Origin: Algoriphagus sp. AGSA1
GTDB lineage: Bacteria; Bacteroidota; Bacteroidia; Cytophagales; Cyclobacteriaceae
Assembly (NCBI RefSeq): GCF_021390545.1
Contig: NZ_JAJUWR010000038.1
Location: 1-46,444 of the forward strand
DNA length: 46,444 nucleotides
Direction: 5' to 3'
The translations under genes were made by a program, and so were the position numbers. Shown piece by piece: positions 8,156 through 17,024 of the stretch (position 1 is the stretch's first letter; the number at the start of each line of letters is the position of its first letter). Under the pieces are notes generated by a model, which did not search any database, was not told the origin of the DNA, and was given only the letters and a program-made list of their open reading frames with translations.

Positions 8156-9181
8156 TCAATTACTGCCAACCAAACTATCCAAGTTTGAGATAGCTATAGC
8201 CCAGTTTTCATAAGTAAATCCTAAAAATGTCTTTGTCTCTGTGTCCAGTTTTGCAAATTGAAAACCCTCCAAATGTTTACTCTCCAAGTCTTTCCCAGAA
8301 AGTCTATATAGGATGAGATCAAATTCTGGCGCTTTGGGTTCTGTTCTATTCAGTTTTTTCACTAAAAAATAGGCGAGATCTTCTTTGATTTGAAGTACAG
8401 AGATAAGTATATCAGGATGATGTTGATTCCGCAGCCAAGGTGCCAATCCGGTATACTCACTGAGTTCTCTAACTCCCTTCAACTCTCCTTTGTGTAAAAT
8501 GGAATCTAGGAAAAAGTTCTCCTGTACTAATGAAACTTTTTCATCCTTAATACTCCAAAGCCCTTCTTTCAACGTCTCCAATAAATAAAGGCTGTCTCGG
8601 AATTCGAAGGTTGCAAACGTGTTTTTGCCCGCGGTAGGTGTTACTTGAGCTAGTTTTCTAGGTTTCAAATTTGGGAAATCCACCGAAAACAAATGAACTG
8701 TATTTCTGGGGGGATCTAGGAAGCTAACAATCATGTGGTCATTGGAAGTACTGAGTATGTCATGCAACCCACGTTCTCCGAGTTTGATGCGCTGCCTTGA
8801 GATTTCACGGTTCTGCAGATCAAATTTATAAATATCACTCGGGTTAGAACCCAAAGAGTAAATAGTATTCTTGAAGTGAAAAATTGAATGAAGACTATTG
8901 TTTAAATAGGCTTCTACTTGGCCATCCGGGTAAAGTTTTGGTTGTAGCAAAACGGTATCAAGAATAGTTTCACCGACCATGGAGTAGATAAGTAATTCTT
9001 GTTTAGAAGTAAAAAGAAAAATCTTGTCATCGCTTATTTCCATATCTCTAACTTTTGCAAAAGGGCTTAGCTTCACAACGAAGTCTGAATTGACTCTAGT
9101 TTCATTTGAAGATGGTACTGAGCAGCTTATCAATAGCAGGAACAGTAATGCATAAGAGGCAAAGGGAGAGTTAAAGGACAT
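8156..9181 (-). CDS. Beta-propeller-like lipoprotein, third gene of cassette 2
   Basis: A 341-residue predicted lipoprotein (hydrophobic leader, LLISC with Cys at residue 20). The body is beta-rich with repeated units of the kind FLFTSKQELLIYS and IYKFDLQNREI, consistent with a propeller of the TolB-like/6-bladed type; the GKGPGEY motif is absent, so it is more diverged than the 6086-7288 protein. Its ATG lies inside the end of the preceding thioredoxin-like gene (11-base overlap), pointing to translational coupling. It is the last gene of an operon ending at the terminator 8015-8055. Function unknown; location in the outer membrane or periplasm is inferred from the lipobox. Confidence 0.68.
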   Translation of the reverse strand: MSFNSPFASYALLFLLLISCSVPSSNETRVNSDFVVKLSPFAKVRDMEISDDKIFLFTSKQELLIYSMVGETILDTVLLQPKLYPDGQVEAYLNNSLHSIFHFKNTIYSLGSNPSDIYKFDLQNREISRQRIKLGERGLHDILSTSNDHMIVSFLDPPRNTVHLFSVDFPNLKPRKLAQVTPTAGKNTFATFEFRDSLYLLETLKEGLWSIKDEKVSLVQENFFLDSILHKGELKGVRELSEYTGLAPWLRNQHHPDILISVLQIKEDLAYFLVKKLNRTEPKAPEFDLILYRLSGKDLESKHLEGFQFAKLDTETKTFLGFTYENWAIAISNLDSLVGSN

Positions 9182-9569
9182 AATTGTTGGTGTATTCCAG
9201 TAATTGAGCGGGGGAAAAGATTTCTATTTTCTCTCCGTCTGGAAGTAGAATAACGGGCAGGGATTTTATCAGTCCCTTTTTGATTGCATATTTTTCACTA
9301 TCTACAAATACGGATTCATTGTCAGGTGATGCAAGCAAGGAGGCCTTTTTTATTTGGGACGAGATGATGACCAGATTGAATAGTTGCTTGTCTATTTCTT
9401 TGACTGTTTCCTGGTATTCTGTAAAGCAGTAACTGCAATTTTCGAGACTTATCAATAGGGTAGGCTTGCTTGGATCAAATCCGATCTTCTCACTGTAGTC
9501 TTCAAATTCTTTGGCTTGCCTGGTACATCCAAGCAAAAGGGCGACTAAAAATATAAGCAATCTATTCAT
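9171..9569 (-). CDS. Thioredoxin-like CxxC lipoprotein, second gene of cassette 2
   Basis: A 132-residue predicted lipoprotein starting MNRLLIFLVALLLGC. After the lipobox comes a small domain with the motif ENCSYCFTEYQ, a CxxC at the end of a beta strand (TLLISL) as in thioredoxin folds, and later KSLPVILLPDG, which supplies the usual cis-Pro segment. It is therefore likely an envelope thiol-disulfide protein. I chose the ATG at 9569, which overlaps the stop of the upstream propeller gene by eight bases, over an in-frame start eight codons earlier; this start places the signal directly at the N-terminus. Encoded between two propeller lipoproteins and downstream of a four-Cys secreted peptide, it may act on that peptide's cysteines (inference). 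Confidence 0.68.
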   Translation of the reverse strand: MNRLLIFLVALLLGCTRQAKEFEDYSEKIGFDPSKPTLLISLENCSYCFTEYQETVKEIDKQLFNLVIISSQIKKASLLASPDNESVFVDSEKYAIKKGLIKSLPVILLPDGEKIEIFSPAQLLEYTNNYVL

Positions 9570-10728
9570 GGGCTGTGAAGTCAAAGATATCAATAGAGAG
9601 TATGTCTTCTTTTAGATCGGGATTCATTATGTTGTTTTTGGGAAGATAGAATCCCCGCTTTCCGACAAATGCCCGGTAGATGTTGTATATCCCACCTGGG
9701 AAACGCACCTCGTTGATTTTATTAAACGTACTGTCCAATACGATTACAGAGAAGTCCCGCAATGCATCCATTTCTTTAGGGATTTCATTGATATCATATT
9801 TCCCAGGTAGCTGGACGGTGCGATAATACACATCGCGAAATTCATCGTAGTATATCCCGTAGTACTTAGTGTTTTCTATGACATACTTTGTTTTTTGATC
9901 CGAGCTTGGAATCATGGAAAAAGGCACCGCTTCCTTCGTGATATAATCACTCTTCGCATAGACGCTTTTTGATTGTCCATCAGCTACGACGGTGAGGGAA
10001 TCTAGGTATTTCCAAGAATAAATAATCTGATTTTTTTTATTGATGGTCCTAGACAGTTGTATATCGTGACCTGCCCATATTTTGTTGTGATAGAATTCCG
10101 GGAATGCAGATTCTGGAATCTCTGAGGTGGAATTTGAATCTATACTATAGGTGACTTCAAACCGGAATTTATCATTGATATTGGCAGGATTGCTTATTTC
10201 AAAAAGCGGAAGTTGAATAAAACGTAATTCCCTGTTCAGAAGTAGAGTCGGCATGCTTCCAAAGGAGGAATGGTTAACAATAGATTCCTCTCGCTTAGGG
10301 GTTTTAGGCGGCAGATATCTACTAATAATTTCGCCTTGATTGTTTATCAACAGGGAGCCTCTAATGAATAGTGAAGGAAAGAGAAAGATAGAATCCGCGC
10401 TAACAACTGTGATTCCCTGTACCATTTTGATCCCTAGGGGTTCTATATGGGGATAGCTGATTTCATGATCTATCAATCCCCTTTCCAGATCGTAAACTTG
10501 GATGTTTTTTTTAAATTCGTTATGGTGATAGAGATATTCTTTATCACCCTTGCCTAAATAGGAAGTTCGTAGAAAATCAAGTGAGGTCGAATCATCTAAC
10601 GCTAGGTTGATTTCCCCTTCTCTATATTTTTCAATTTCTTCAACTAGTAGCTCCTCTCTTTTGCTACAAGCAGATGTTAATATGAATGTTAGAACAATAA
10701 AGGTAATGCTTCCAAGAAATCGTGTCAT
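9562..10728 (-). CDS. Beta-propeller lipoprotein (DUF4221-like), first lipoprotein gene of cassette 2
   Basis: A 388-residue predicted lipoprotein (FILTSACS, Cys about residue 21). It contains YLYHHNEFKKNIQVYDLERG and other strand-turn repeats, resembling the DUF4221/6-bladed propeller proteins common in Algoriphagus-type genomes; I name the DUF from memory and without a search. The start codon lies only about 21 bases beyond a strong intrinsic terminator that follows peptide 2, so its expression must depend on read-through or a promoter hidden in that hairpin region. The next gene overlaps its stop by eight bases. Function unknown; a surface or periplasmic binding protein is the likely class. 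Confidence 0.68.
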   Translation of the reverse strand: MTRFLGSITFIVLTFILTSACSKREELLVEEIEKYREGEINLALDDSTSLDFLRTSYLGKGDKEYLYHHNEFKKNIQVYDLERGLIDHEISYPHIEPLGIKMVQGITVVSADSIFLFPSLFIRGSLLINNQGEIISRYLPPKTPKREESIVNHSSFGSMPTLLLNRELRFIQLPLFEISNPANINDKFRFEVTYSIDSNSTSEIPESAFPEFYHNKIWAGHDIQLSRTINKKNQIIYSWKYLDSLTVVADGQSKSVYAKSDYITKEAVPFSMIPSSDQKTKYVIENTKYYGIYYDEFRDVYYRTVQLPGKYDINEIPKEMDALRDFSVIVLDSTFNKINEVRFPGGIYNIYRAFVGKRGFYLPKNNIMNPDLKEDILSIDIFDFTAHE

Positions 10729-10749
10729 TGTAGATTGGTAAGAATGATC

Positions 10750-10790
10750 AAAAAATCTGCTCCGCTATTCACAGTGAATATTGGAGCAGA
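10750..10790 (-). terminator. Strong hairpin terminator between peptide 2 and its propeller gene
   Basis: On the minus strand the arms TCTGCTCC and GGAGCAGA enclose a further stem (ATTCAC/GTGAAT) and are followed by six T. It lies directly after the peptide 2 stop and ends about 21 bases before the next start codon, a typical arrangement for making much peptide and little downstream lipoprotein. Confidence 0.8.
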
Positions 10791-10796
10791 ACAACT

Positions 10797-10984
10797 TTAT
10801 TGCATGATAATTGGTCTTTCACAGTCGTAATCACAGTCAGAGCAGGATCCATCGAAATTGTCCCCTGAATAAACATTTCCATCGATAACTTTGATACTTC
10901 CATCTGGATTTCTACATATTGCATTTGCAGGTATCACACTGATAAAAGTGAGTGCAAACAACCCAATTCCTAAAATTACTTTTT

Positions 10985-10988
<4 letters not shown>
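10797..10988 (-). CDS. Small secreted four-cysteine peptide, paralog 2
   Basis: A 63-residue peptide starting MKKVILGIG with a signal peptide ending at ANA (about residue 23). The mature part of about 40 residues is acidic and has four Cys: ICRNP near its start and the cluster CSDCDYDC. It is a paralog of 7420-7629: leader DNA and first codons are nearly the same, mature sequences are not. No known family recognised. The acidic CxxCxxxC-like cluster could bind metal or form disulfides. It heads an operon (through a terminator) with two propeller lipoproteins and a CxxC thioredoxin-like lipoprotein. Its start codon overlaps the stop of a short upstream frame (ATGA). Confidence 0.72.
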
Positions 10989-11295
<307 letters not shown>

Positions 11296-11354
11296 GGTTC
11301 TTGGCTTCTCGATCTTGGTACTTTTCTCTAGCTACTTGCTACTCTGAAAATTCT

Positions 11355-11362
11355 TACCTTTG
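11355..11362 (+). promoter_or_regulatory. -7 box giving a probably leaderless rlmN mRNA
   Basis: TACCTTTG matches TAnnTTTG and stands four bases before the chosen rlmN ATG. A TTG at 11336-11338 could be the -33 element with a 16-base spacer. The position supports the start at 11367 rather than the longer in-frame extension. Confidence 0.55.
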
Positions 11363-11366
11363 CATC

Positions 11367-12434
11367 ATGGAAGCAATTCAGAAAAAAGACATCCGTAAGC
11401 TATCCCTGGCACAGTTGGAAGAATTCTTTTTGGCGCATGGGGAAAAGAAATTCCGCGCCAAGCAGGTGTATGAATGGCTCTGGAACAAATCTCTGAAGAA
11501 CTTCGATGAGATGAGCAATATCTCGCTGAGCACTCGGGAAATGCTCAAAGCTCATTTTGAGATCAACCATATTCTGGTGGATCTGATGCAGCATTCTATT
11601 GACGGAACGATCAAGAATGCGGTAAAGCTCTATGACAACAAAATCGTGGAATCTGTATTGATCCCTACGACTAAGCGGATTACTGCCTGTGTTTCCTCGC
11701 AGGTAGGCTGCAGCCTAGACTGTAATTTCTGTGCCACAGCACGGTTGAAACGCATGCGGAATCTGAATCCTGATGAAATCTATGATCAGGTCGTAGCCAT
11801 CAAGGATGAAGCGGAAACGTACTTCCAGCGACCTTTGACGAATATCGTGTTTATGGGTATGGGCGAGCCGCTACTGAACTATGCGAATGTCCTGGAGGCC
11901 ATAGAGAAAATCACCTCACCGGAAGGACTGGGCATGGCTCCAAGGAGAATCACCGTATCTACAGTAGGAGTGACCAAAATGATCCGCAAGCTTGCCGATG
12001 ATGAAGTCCGATTCAATCTGGCCGTATCCCTACACTCAGCGATCAATGAAACCCGCTCCCGCCTGATGCCGATCAATGACAGCAATCCCGTAGAGGAATT
12101 GGGCGAGTCCCTGAAATACTGGTATGAGAAGACCAAGCGTAAAGTCACGTATGAATATGTGATCTGGGAAGGAATCAATGACGATGAGCGACACGCAAGG
12201 GCGTTGGCAAAATTCTGCAAGATCATCCCATCCAAAGTCAATCTGATCCAGTACAACCCAATCGACGAGGGAGAATTCCGTCAGGCGAAGCAGGAAGCCG
12301 TGGACATGTACGTGCGGATCTTGGAATCCCAGGGTATCATCGCCAAAGTCAGAAAATCCCGAGGCCAGGATATAGATGCTGCCTGTGGACAGTTGGCAAA
12401 CAAAAATGAAGTGGCAGAGCTGAATACAGATTAA
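11367..12434 (+). CDS. rlmN: Dual-specificity RNA methyltransferase RlmN
   Basis: A 355-residue radical-SAM enzyme that methylates C2 of A2503 in 23S rRNA and A37 in some tRNAs. The iron-sulfur CX3CX2C motif is CSLDCNFC (C115, C119, C122), preceded by the family phrase ITACVSSQVGC. GMGEPLLNY, the RITVSTVGV segment and the C-terminal AACGQL with the methyl-carrying Cys are all present. The frame could begin 22 codons earlier, but the upstream residues are not family-like and a promoter -7 box lies four bases before the ATG at 11367, so I use that start. Monocistronic; its promoter lies beside the cassette 2 leader, which is transcribed the other way. Confidence 0.96.
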   Translation: MEAIQKKDIRKLSLAQLEEFFLAHGEKKFRAKQVYEWLWNKSLKNFDEMSNISLSTREMLKAHFEINHILVDLMQHSIDGTIKNAVKLYDNKIVESVLIPTTKRITACVSSQVGCSLDCNFCATARLKRMRNLNPDEIYDQVVAIKDEAETYFQRPLTNIVFMGMGEPLLNYANVLEAIEKITSPEGLGMAPRRITVSTVGVTKMIRKLADDEVRFNLAVSLHSAINETRSRLMPINDSNPVEELGESLKYWYEKTKRKVTYEYVIWEGINDDERHARALAKFCKIIPSKVNLIQYNPIDEGEFRQAKQEAVDMYVRILESQGIIAKVRKSRGQDIDAACGQLANKNEVAELNTD

Positions 12435-12505
12435 GGTTTTTTCACTTGCATATCGAACAGCCTTTAGTTTAATTGTAATATCTTTTAGTCTAAAGCTATT
12501 TTGTT

Positions 12506-15163
12506 ATGAAGATACTGCTCTCCCTCACATTCTTGACGGCTTTACTTTGGTCTAATTCAACTTTTTCACAAGATGAATTACCATCCCAAATTCAGAACTA
12601 TTTTGACACGTATCAGAAAGAATACCCAGTAGAAAAGGCCTATTTACACCTCGATAAATACACTTATACACTAGGGGAGGACATCTGGTTCAGTGCATTT
12701 TTGGTTGCCGGATCCACACAGATTCCTTCTCCGCTCAGTACCGCCTTGTATGTGGATCTTTTTGATGGTGATGGACTTCTATTGACCCAAAAAATCATCC
12801 GACTGGAAAACGGACGGGGAAGAGGTGATTTTCAGCTCCCCCAATTTGGTAAAGCCGGAAACTATAGAATCAAAGCATATACGTCTTGGATGAGAAATTT
12901 CGGTGAGGAGTATTTTTACACCGGCAGCGTTTCGGTGGTAGATGGGGCTGGCGGCTCGTTTTTGCCAAAAGTAGAATTCCATGAGATCTTATCTTCTGGG
13001 AATAAAATCTCTTATAAAGCCACCCTCACCGCAATTGACAGTAAGGGGGATCCGCTCAATGGTAAAGGTATAGAAATCAAAGCAGTAGGCGATAAAGCTG
13101 AGCTCTACACCCAAACCCTGAACCTAAACGATCAGGGACTGGTCAACTTTACCTTCTCCATACCAGAAAAAGCCTATTCGAGCCAGCATCTGGAACTTAC
13201 GTATTTTGAAAAAGAGGATTATCCAGTTACCCAAAAGATCAAGTTACCTTACAGCCTGAACCTTGCCGATATACAGTTTCTACCAGAGGGGGGACATTGG
13301 GTAGTGGGCAAAAAATCCCAAATGGCTTTCCGGGCTGTTTTCCCGGACGGGAATCCAGCCGATATAAAGGGAGAAATAGAAGGAACAGAGATTCGCTTTG
13401 AGAGTAATTTTGCGGGGTTGGGCAAATTTGAGATCACCCCCGACCAAACTGACTATACTGCAAAAATCTCGTCCCAGGGTCAAGAGAAGGTAGTCTCTCT
13501 TCCCAAAGCAGACGAGAAAGGCCTGGCTCTACAGGTGATGAACAATCCTGCTGCAAGCTATGTGACTGCATTTATCCAAGGGGATTATGAGCCAAATTCA
13601 CTTTTACTCGTGTCCCAGACCCGGGGCTTGATCAATTATATGATCCATGGAGAATTAAAGAACGGGGTGTGGGGAGTAAGGATTCCAAAGGAAAACCTGA
13701 TCGGTGGAATAAATCAGATCACTGTACTGAGTAGCTCTGGCATGCCTCTCTTGGAGCGTTTGCTATTTATAGAGCCCACGGAAATTTTAAGCCTTGATGT
13801 AAGTGAGGAAGGTTCTCTTTCTTCCAGAGTCAAAGTGAGCCTAAACATAGAAAGTACTTTCGGTGATCAAGTGGCTCCGGGTTCCTTCTCAGTGTCTGTA
13901 GTGGATGCAGACCAAGTTCAGGATGAATCCTTGGCTGTTGGGAGTATTTTCTCCTCCCTTTTACTCACCTCAGACCTTAGCGGGGCCATTTTCCAACCTG
14001 GGTACTATTTTCAAAATCCAGCATCTGAAGACCTTGATTTGGTGATGCTCACCCATGGATGGAGGAGGTTTAGCTGGGGAGAGGTACTTGAATCGGATTT
14101 TCCGAAATTAACACAATTCATAGAAAGGGGAATAAATATAGAAGGGCAGATAATAGATCAAGCAGATAGCAAAAAAGGTTTGTCAGGGGGAAAAGTGACG
14201 GCCATGGTCGGTGAGGGAGTCGAAATTGTTTCCAGCGAATTTGGGCCAAATGGACGCTTTATATTCCGGGATCTGGACTATCTTGATTCTGCACAGGTGA
14301 CCATTACCGCAGAGGATAACCGTCAGAGAAACTTTGTAGATGTGGAGATAATCCGTCCAGATGCCGTCTTCGCTGAGCTACCCGGTGACTATAACGATAA
14401 AATCGTCTGGCCGAAAGAACTGATAGCAACCTATGAGGAAAGGGGGCTGATGAAGCAGATGAATGAAGACAAGGATATCATGGATCTTGAAGGAGTGACA
14501 GTGCAGGGAAAGACTCTGGAAAAGGAAGATGAGGAGATTAGAAAAATCTATGGTGCTGGAGATGTCACCATTGATCCAGAAAAAATCCCGGGGTCTGTGG
14601 CATTTACAAACGTTTTCCAACTGATACAAGGCCGGGTTGCAGGGGTTCAGGTTTTCGTATCGGGATTGGACGCAAAGGTGTTGATACGAGGAGTAGGCTC
14701 ACTCAATTCCGGCACAGATCCGCTTTACCTATTGGACAATATGCCAGTCGAAGCAAGCACGCTATTACAGATCAATCCGAGTATGGTACAAAGCGTGGAT
14801 GTGTTTAAAGACCCGGCAAAAGCCGCTATTTTTGGAGCTCAGGGAGCAAATGGGGTGATCGCCGTATATACTAAATCTGGCGCTGGCACCGGAGTAAGTG
14901 TAGGAGGCACGCTCGTGACCCGATATGGCGGATATGCCGTACCTAAAGAATTTTATGCCCCGAAATATGAGACAACCGCCCCTGAAAATGCTCTAGTTGA
15001 TAAACGGGCCACGATATTCTGGGATCCAATAGTAAATACAGATGAAAATGGCAAAGCAAAGCTATCCTACTACAACACCGATATTGCCAAAAAACACTTA
15101 CTTATCGTGGAAGGAATGGACGAGTCGGGAAGATTAGGAAGATTGGTAAGAGTATTAGAGTAA
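12506..15163 (+). CDS. Secreted MG2-like protein with C-terminal TonB-receptor plug domain
   Basis: An 885-residue protein with a Sec signal (about 1-21, ending TFSQ). The N-terminal half shows the macroglobulin MG2-like phrase LHLDKYTYTLGEDIWFSAF followed by several beta-sandwich stretches. Residues about 700-800 form a TonB-dependent-receptor plug domain (QLIQGRVAGVQV, VLIRGVGSLNSGTDPLYLLD, ANGVIAVYTKSG). No beta-barrel follows, so it is not a transporter by itself. Such hybrids occur in Bacteroidota and are thought to sit in the periplasm or outer membrane, but their role is not established. It is followed 59 bases downstream by a small outer-membrane barrel gene, possibly the same transcript. 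Confidence 0.82.
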   Translation: MKILLSLTFLTALLWSNSTFSQDELPSQIQNYFDTYQKEYPVEKAYLHLDKYTYTLGEDIWFSAFLVAGSTQIPSPLSTALYVDLFDGDGLLLTQKIIRLENGRGRGDFQLPQFGKAGNYRIKAYTSWMRNFGEEYFYTGSVSVVDGAGGSFLPKVEFHEILSSGNKISYKATLTAIDSKGDPLNGKGIEIKAVGDKAELYTQTLNLNDQGLVNFTFSIPEKAYSSQHLELTYFEKEDYPVTQKIKLPYSLNLADIQFLPEGGHWVVGKKSQMAFRAVFPDGNPADIKGEIEGTEIRFESNFAGLGKFEITPDQTDYTAKISSQGQEKVVSLPKADEKGLALQVMNNPAASYVTAFIQGDYEPNSLLLVSQTRGLINYMIHGELKNGVWGVRIPKENLIGGINQITVLSSSGMPLLERLLFIEPTEILSLDVSEEGSLSSRVKVSLNIESTFGDQVAPGSFSVSVVDADQVQDESLAVGSIFSSLLLTSDLSGAIFQPGYYFQNPASEDLDLVMLTHGWRRFSWGEVLESDFPKLTQFIERGINIEGQIIDQADSKKGLSGGKVTAMVGEGVEIVSSEFGPNGRFIFRDLDYLDSAQVTITAEDNRQRNFVDVEIIRPDAVFAELPGDYNDKIVWPKELIATYEERGLMKQMNEDKDIMDLEGVTVQGKTLEKEDEEIRKIYGAGDVTIDPEKIPGSVAFTNVFQLIQGRVAGVQVFVSGLDAKVLIRGVGSLNSGTDPLYLLDNMPVEASTLLQINPSMVQSVDVFKDPAKAAIFGAQGANGVIAVYTKSGAGTGVSVGGTLVTRYGGYAVPKEFYAPKYETTAPENALVDKRATIFWDPIVNTDENGKAKLSYYNTDIAKKHLLIVEGMDESGRLGRLVRVLE

Positions 15164-15222
15164 GTATTTGCTTTATTCACGCAAGCGATCTAATTTCTTG
15201 TCCAAATCCAACACTCAGTACA

Positions 15223-15699
15223 ATGCAAAAGGCTTTATTGATATTTTTCTCCTCCTTCATGTTTTCTTTTGTGGCACTAGCACAGTCCCAAGATCAAGGT
15301 GATGCAAGATTTCACGGATATGGCACTTATGGTCTGCGCTATCATAATTTTGGGGTTGGGGCAGGTATAGAATATTTCTTTGTGGACAAATTCGCTTTGA
15401 TGCCAAGTTTCACGTTTGTTTTTCCTCAGGTAGGGAATGAAAGTAATTTCAGTGCCGATCTTAGGTATTATGTATCAGAAGGCCCTTCCCAACTCTATTT
15501 TATGGCAGGCTATAGCCAGACTTGGCAAAACACCCAGCCCGACGGGGTCGGAACACGAAGAAATAGCAAGGGGGCAAACATGGGGGTAGGAGCTTATATT
15601 CGCATCACTGATGGAGTAGGGTTGAGCACCGAGTTTCGATTCCAAAGCCCACTTCCAAGAGAAGTCGGGTTCAGGGTAGGGTTTGCATTTCCCTTGTAA
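15223..15699 (+). CDS. Small outer-membrane beta-barrel protein
   Basis: A 158-residue protein with a clear signal peptide (ends LAQSQ, about residue 20) and alternating aromatic/polar strands such as YGLRYHNFGVGAGIEYF and FSADLRYYVSEG, ending VGFRVGFAFPL with a hydrophobic C-terminal strand. This fits the small OmpA/OmpW-like or porin-family barrels common in Bacteroidota. No ligand or enzyme motif is visible. It follows the MG2/plug protein on the same strand. Confidence 0.7.
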   Translation: MQKALLIFFSSFMFSFVALAQSQDQGDARFHGYGTYGLRYHNFGVGAGIEYFFVDKFALMPSFTFVFPQVGNESNFSADLRYYVSEGPSQLYFMAGYSQTWQNTQPDGVGTRRNSKGANMGVGAYIRITDGVGLSTEFRFQSPLPREVGFRVGFAFPL

Positions 15700-16086
15700 G
15701 CAAGTAGCTAGACGTAAAAGACATTAGATTTCAGATTCTAGAAAAATAGATGGAGAAAAAATTTCAGAAGCTCTATGCAACTATATGGTTAAGCTATCTT
15801 TCCACATAGGATCATAGCTTTTCTGCGCATAAAGATTTCCCTCAAGAAAGACCACTAATCTTTGCCTCCTTTATAACCTTGTGGTAAACCTTTTTTCACC
15901 AAACAGTCACAACGTAAAGAAAGCATTGAGGCAGAAACCGGATTACACCCCTAGCCAGATTAATCCTAAGTTTTTCTATGTTTCTATGGGGTAAAACAAT
16001 TAGCCACTTTCACAATTCGTACTATTCAATAATCAGGATTTGACTGTGGCTTTTGCGTTTCCTTTGTACTCTTTGTGGCCAAAACC
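15700..16086. other. Gene-free stretch with three copies of a short dispersed repeat
   Basis: No gene is visible in these 387 bases. Three related strings end in a GTGG-AAA core: 15859-15890 (CTTTGCCTCC...GTGGTAAACC), 15971-15997 (TTTTTCTATGTTTCTATGGG then GTAAAAC) and 16051-16086 (TTTTGCGTTTCCTTTGTACT then CTTTGTGGCCAAAACC). Similar strings lie at 37929-37963 (minus) and 38199-38235. The stretch separates two converging operons; no strong terminator hairpin is seen. Confidence 0.6.
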
Positions 16087-17022
16087 CTATTTTTTTGAAA
16101 ACTCAAACAATTTCCTTTTCTCTTCCTTATCTAAAGCCTCGTAGCCCCGATCAGCTATTTTGTCAAGGATTTTATCGATTTCCTCTTGGGTGGCTTCGTC
16201 GGAAGCAACTTGGGTAGGTGTGGATCTTGAGGGCTTTTTGAACGGAGAAAATCCCCCACTGCCTGTTTTTGCTTTACGATAGGATACTTTCACTTTGCTT
16301 TTTCTTCTGGAAAAGAGGTCTTCAAAGAAAATCCCGACTTTCTGCACAGGTATTCCCCAGTCTATCCCTTTACGAAGCTGAATGATGTATAAATAGCCAA
16401 TAAGGGCACCTCCCAAATGTGCCAATTCCCCACCGGCATTCGCTCCAGCTGAATTCGCAAAGGACAAGATCACATAGAAAATCGCTATATACTTGATCTT
16501 TACCGGACCTAGGAGCAATAAGAAAAACGTTGTATTGGGACTGAGTGTGGCCGCACCGACTACGATAGCAAACACTCCGGCACTTGCACCCAGCATCAAA
16601 GAACTATCTATTGATTGACTAAAATACGGCGCCAGATTATAAATGATAACATAGAATAACGCTCCGGCCAAACCACCAAGGATATAAAGGTTAGCCAGCT
16701 TGCGGCTACCTAGAAACTGGTGGATCAGCTGTCCAAACCAATAGAGAAAAAGCATATTGAAGAGAATATGAAATATCCCTTCGTGTAAGAACATATAGGT
16801 AAAAATACTCCAGGGCTGTACCGCCAATCTTGGCAATGATGCAGGCATCATCAGGTAGGACAGAATGGTGGAATAGACACTGCCCAATCCTCCTATGGTC
16901 ATAAAAACCCTAAAGACCAGCACCACAAAAAACACCAAAATATTAATTGCAATCAGCTTATAAAGACTGTTGTCACTATGCTTAAAAGCGTTCCGAAGGT
17001 TTTCCCAAAAGTTACCGTACAT
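16087..17022 (-). CDS. Rhomboid-family intramembrane serine protease (second of a tandem pair)
   Basis: A 311-residue polytopic membrane protein with about six membrane segments. The rhomboid catalytic Ser is in GASAGVFAIV and the His in ELAHLGGALIGYLY; an early HEGIFHILFNMLFLYWFG segment matches the family's TM2 histidine region. After the last membrane segment a soluble tail of about 85 residues, rich in Lys, Ser and Glu, follows (an extension typical of Bacteroidota members). It starts two bases after the stop of the other rhomboid gene, the last gene of the mutL operon. Substrate unknown. Confidence 0.9.
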   Translation of the reverse strand: MYGNFWENLRNAFKHSDNSLYKLIAINILVFFVVLVFRVFMTIGGLGSVYSTILSYLMMPASLPRLAVQPWSIFTYMFLHEGIFHILFNMLFLYWFGQLIHQFLGSRKLANLYILGGLAGALFYVIIYNLAPYFSQSIDSSLMLGASAGVFAIVVGAATLSPNTTFFLLLLGPVKIKYIAIFYVILSFANSAGANAGGELAHLGGALIGYLYIIQLRKGIDWGIPVQKVGIFFEDLFSRRKSKVKVSYRKAKTGSGGFSPFKKPSRSTPTQVASDEATQEEIDKILDKIADRGYEALDKEEKRKLFEFSKK

Positions 17023-17024
17023 GA

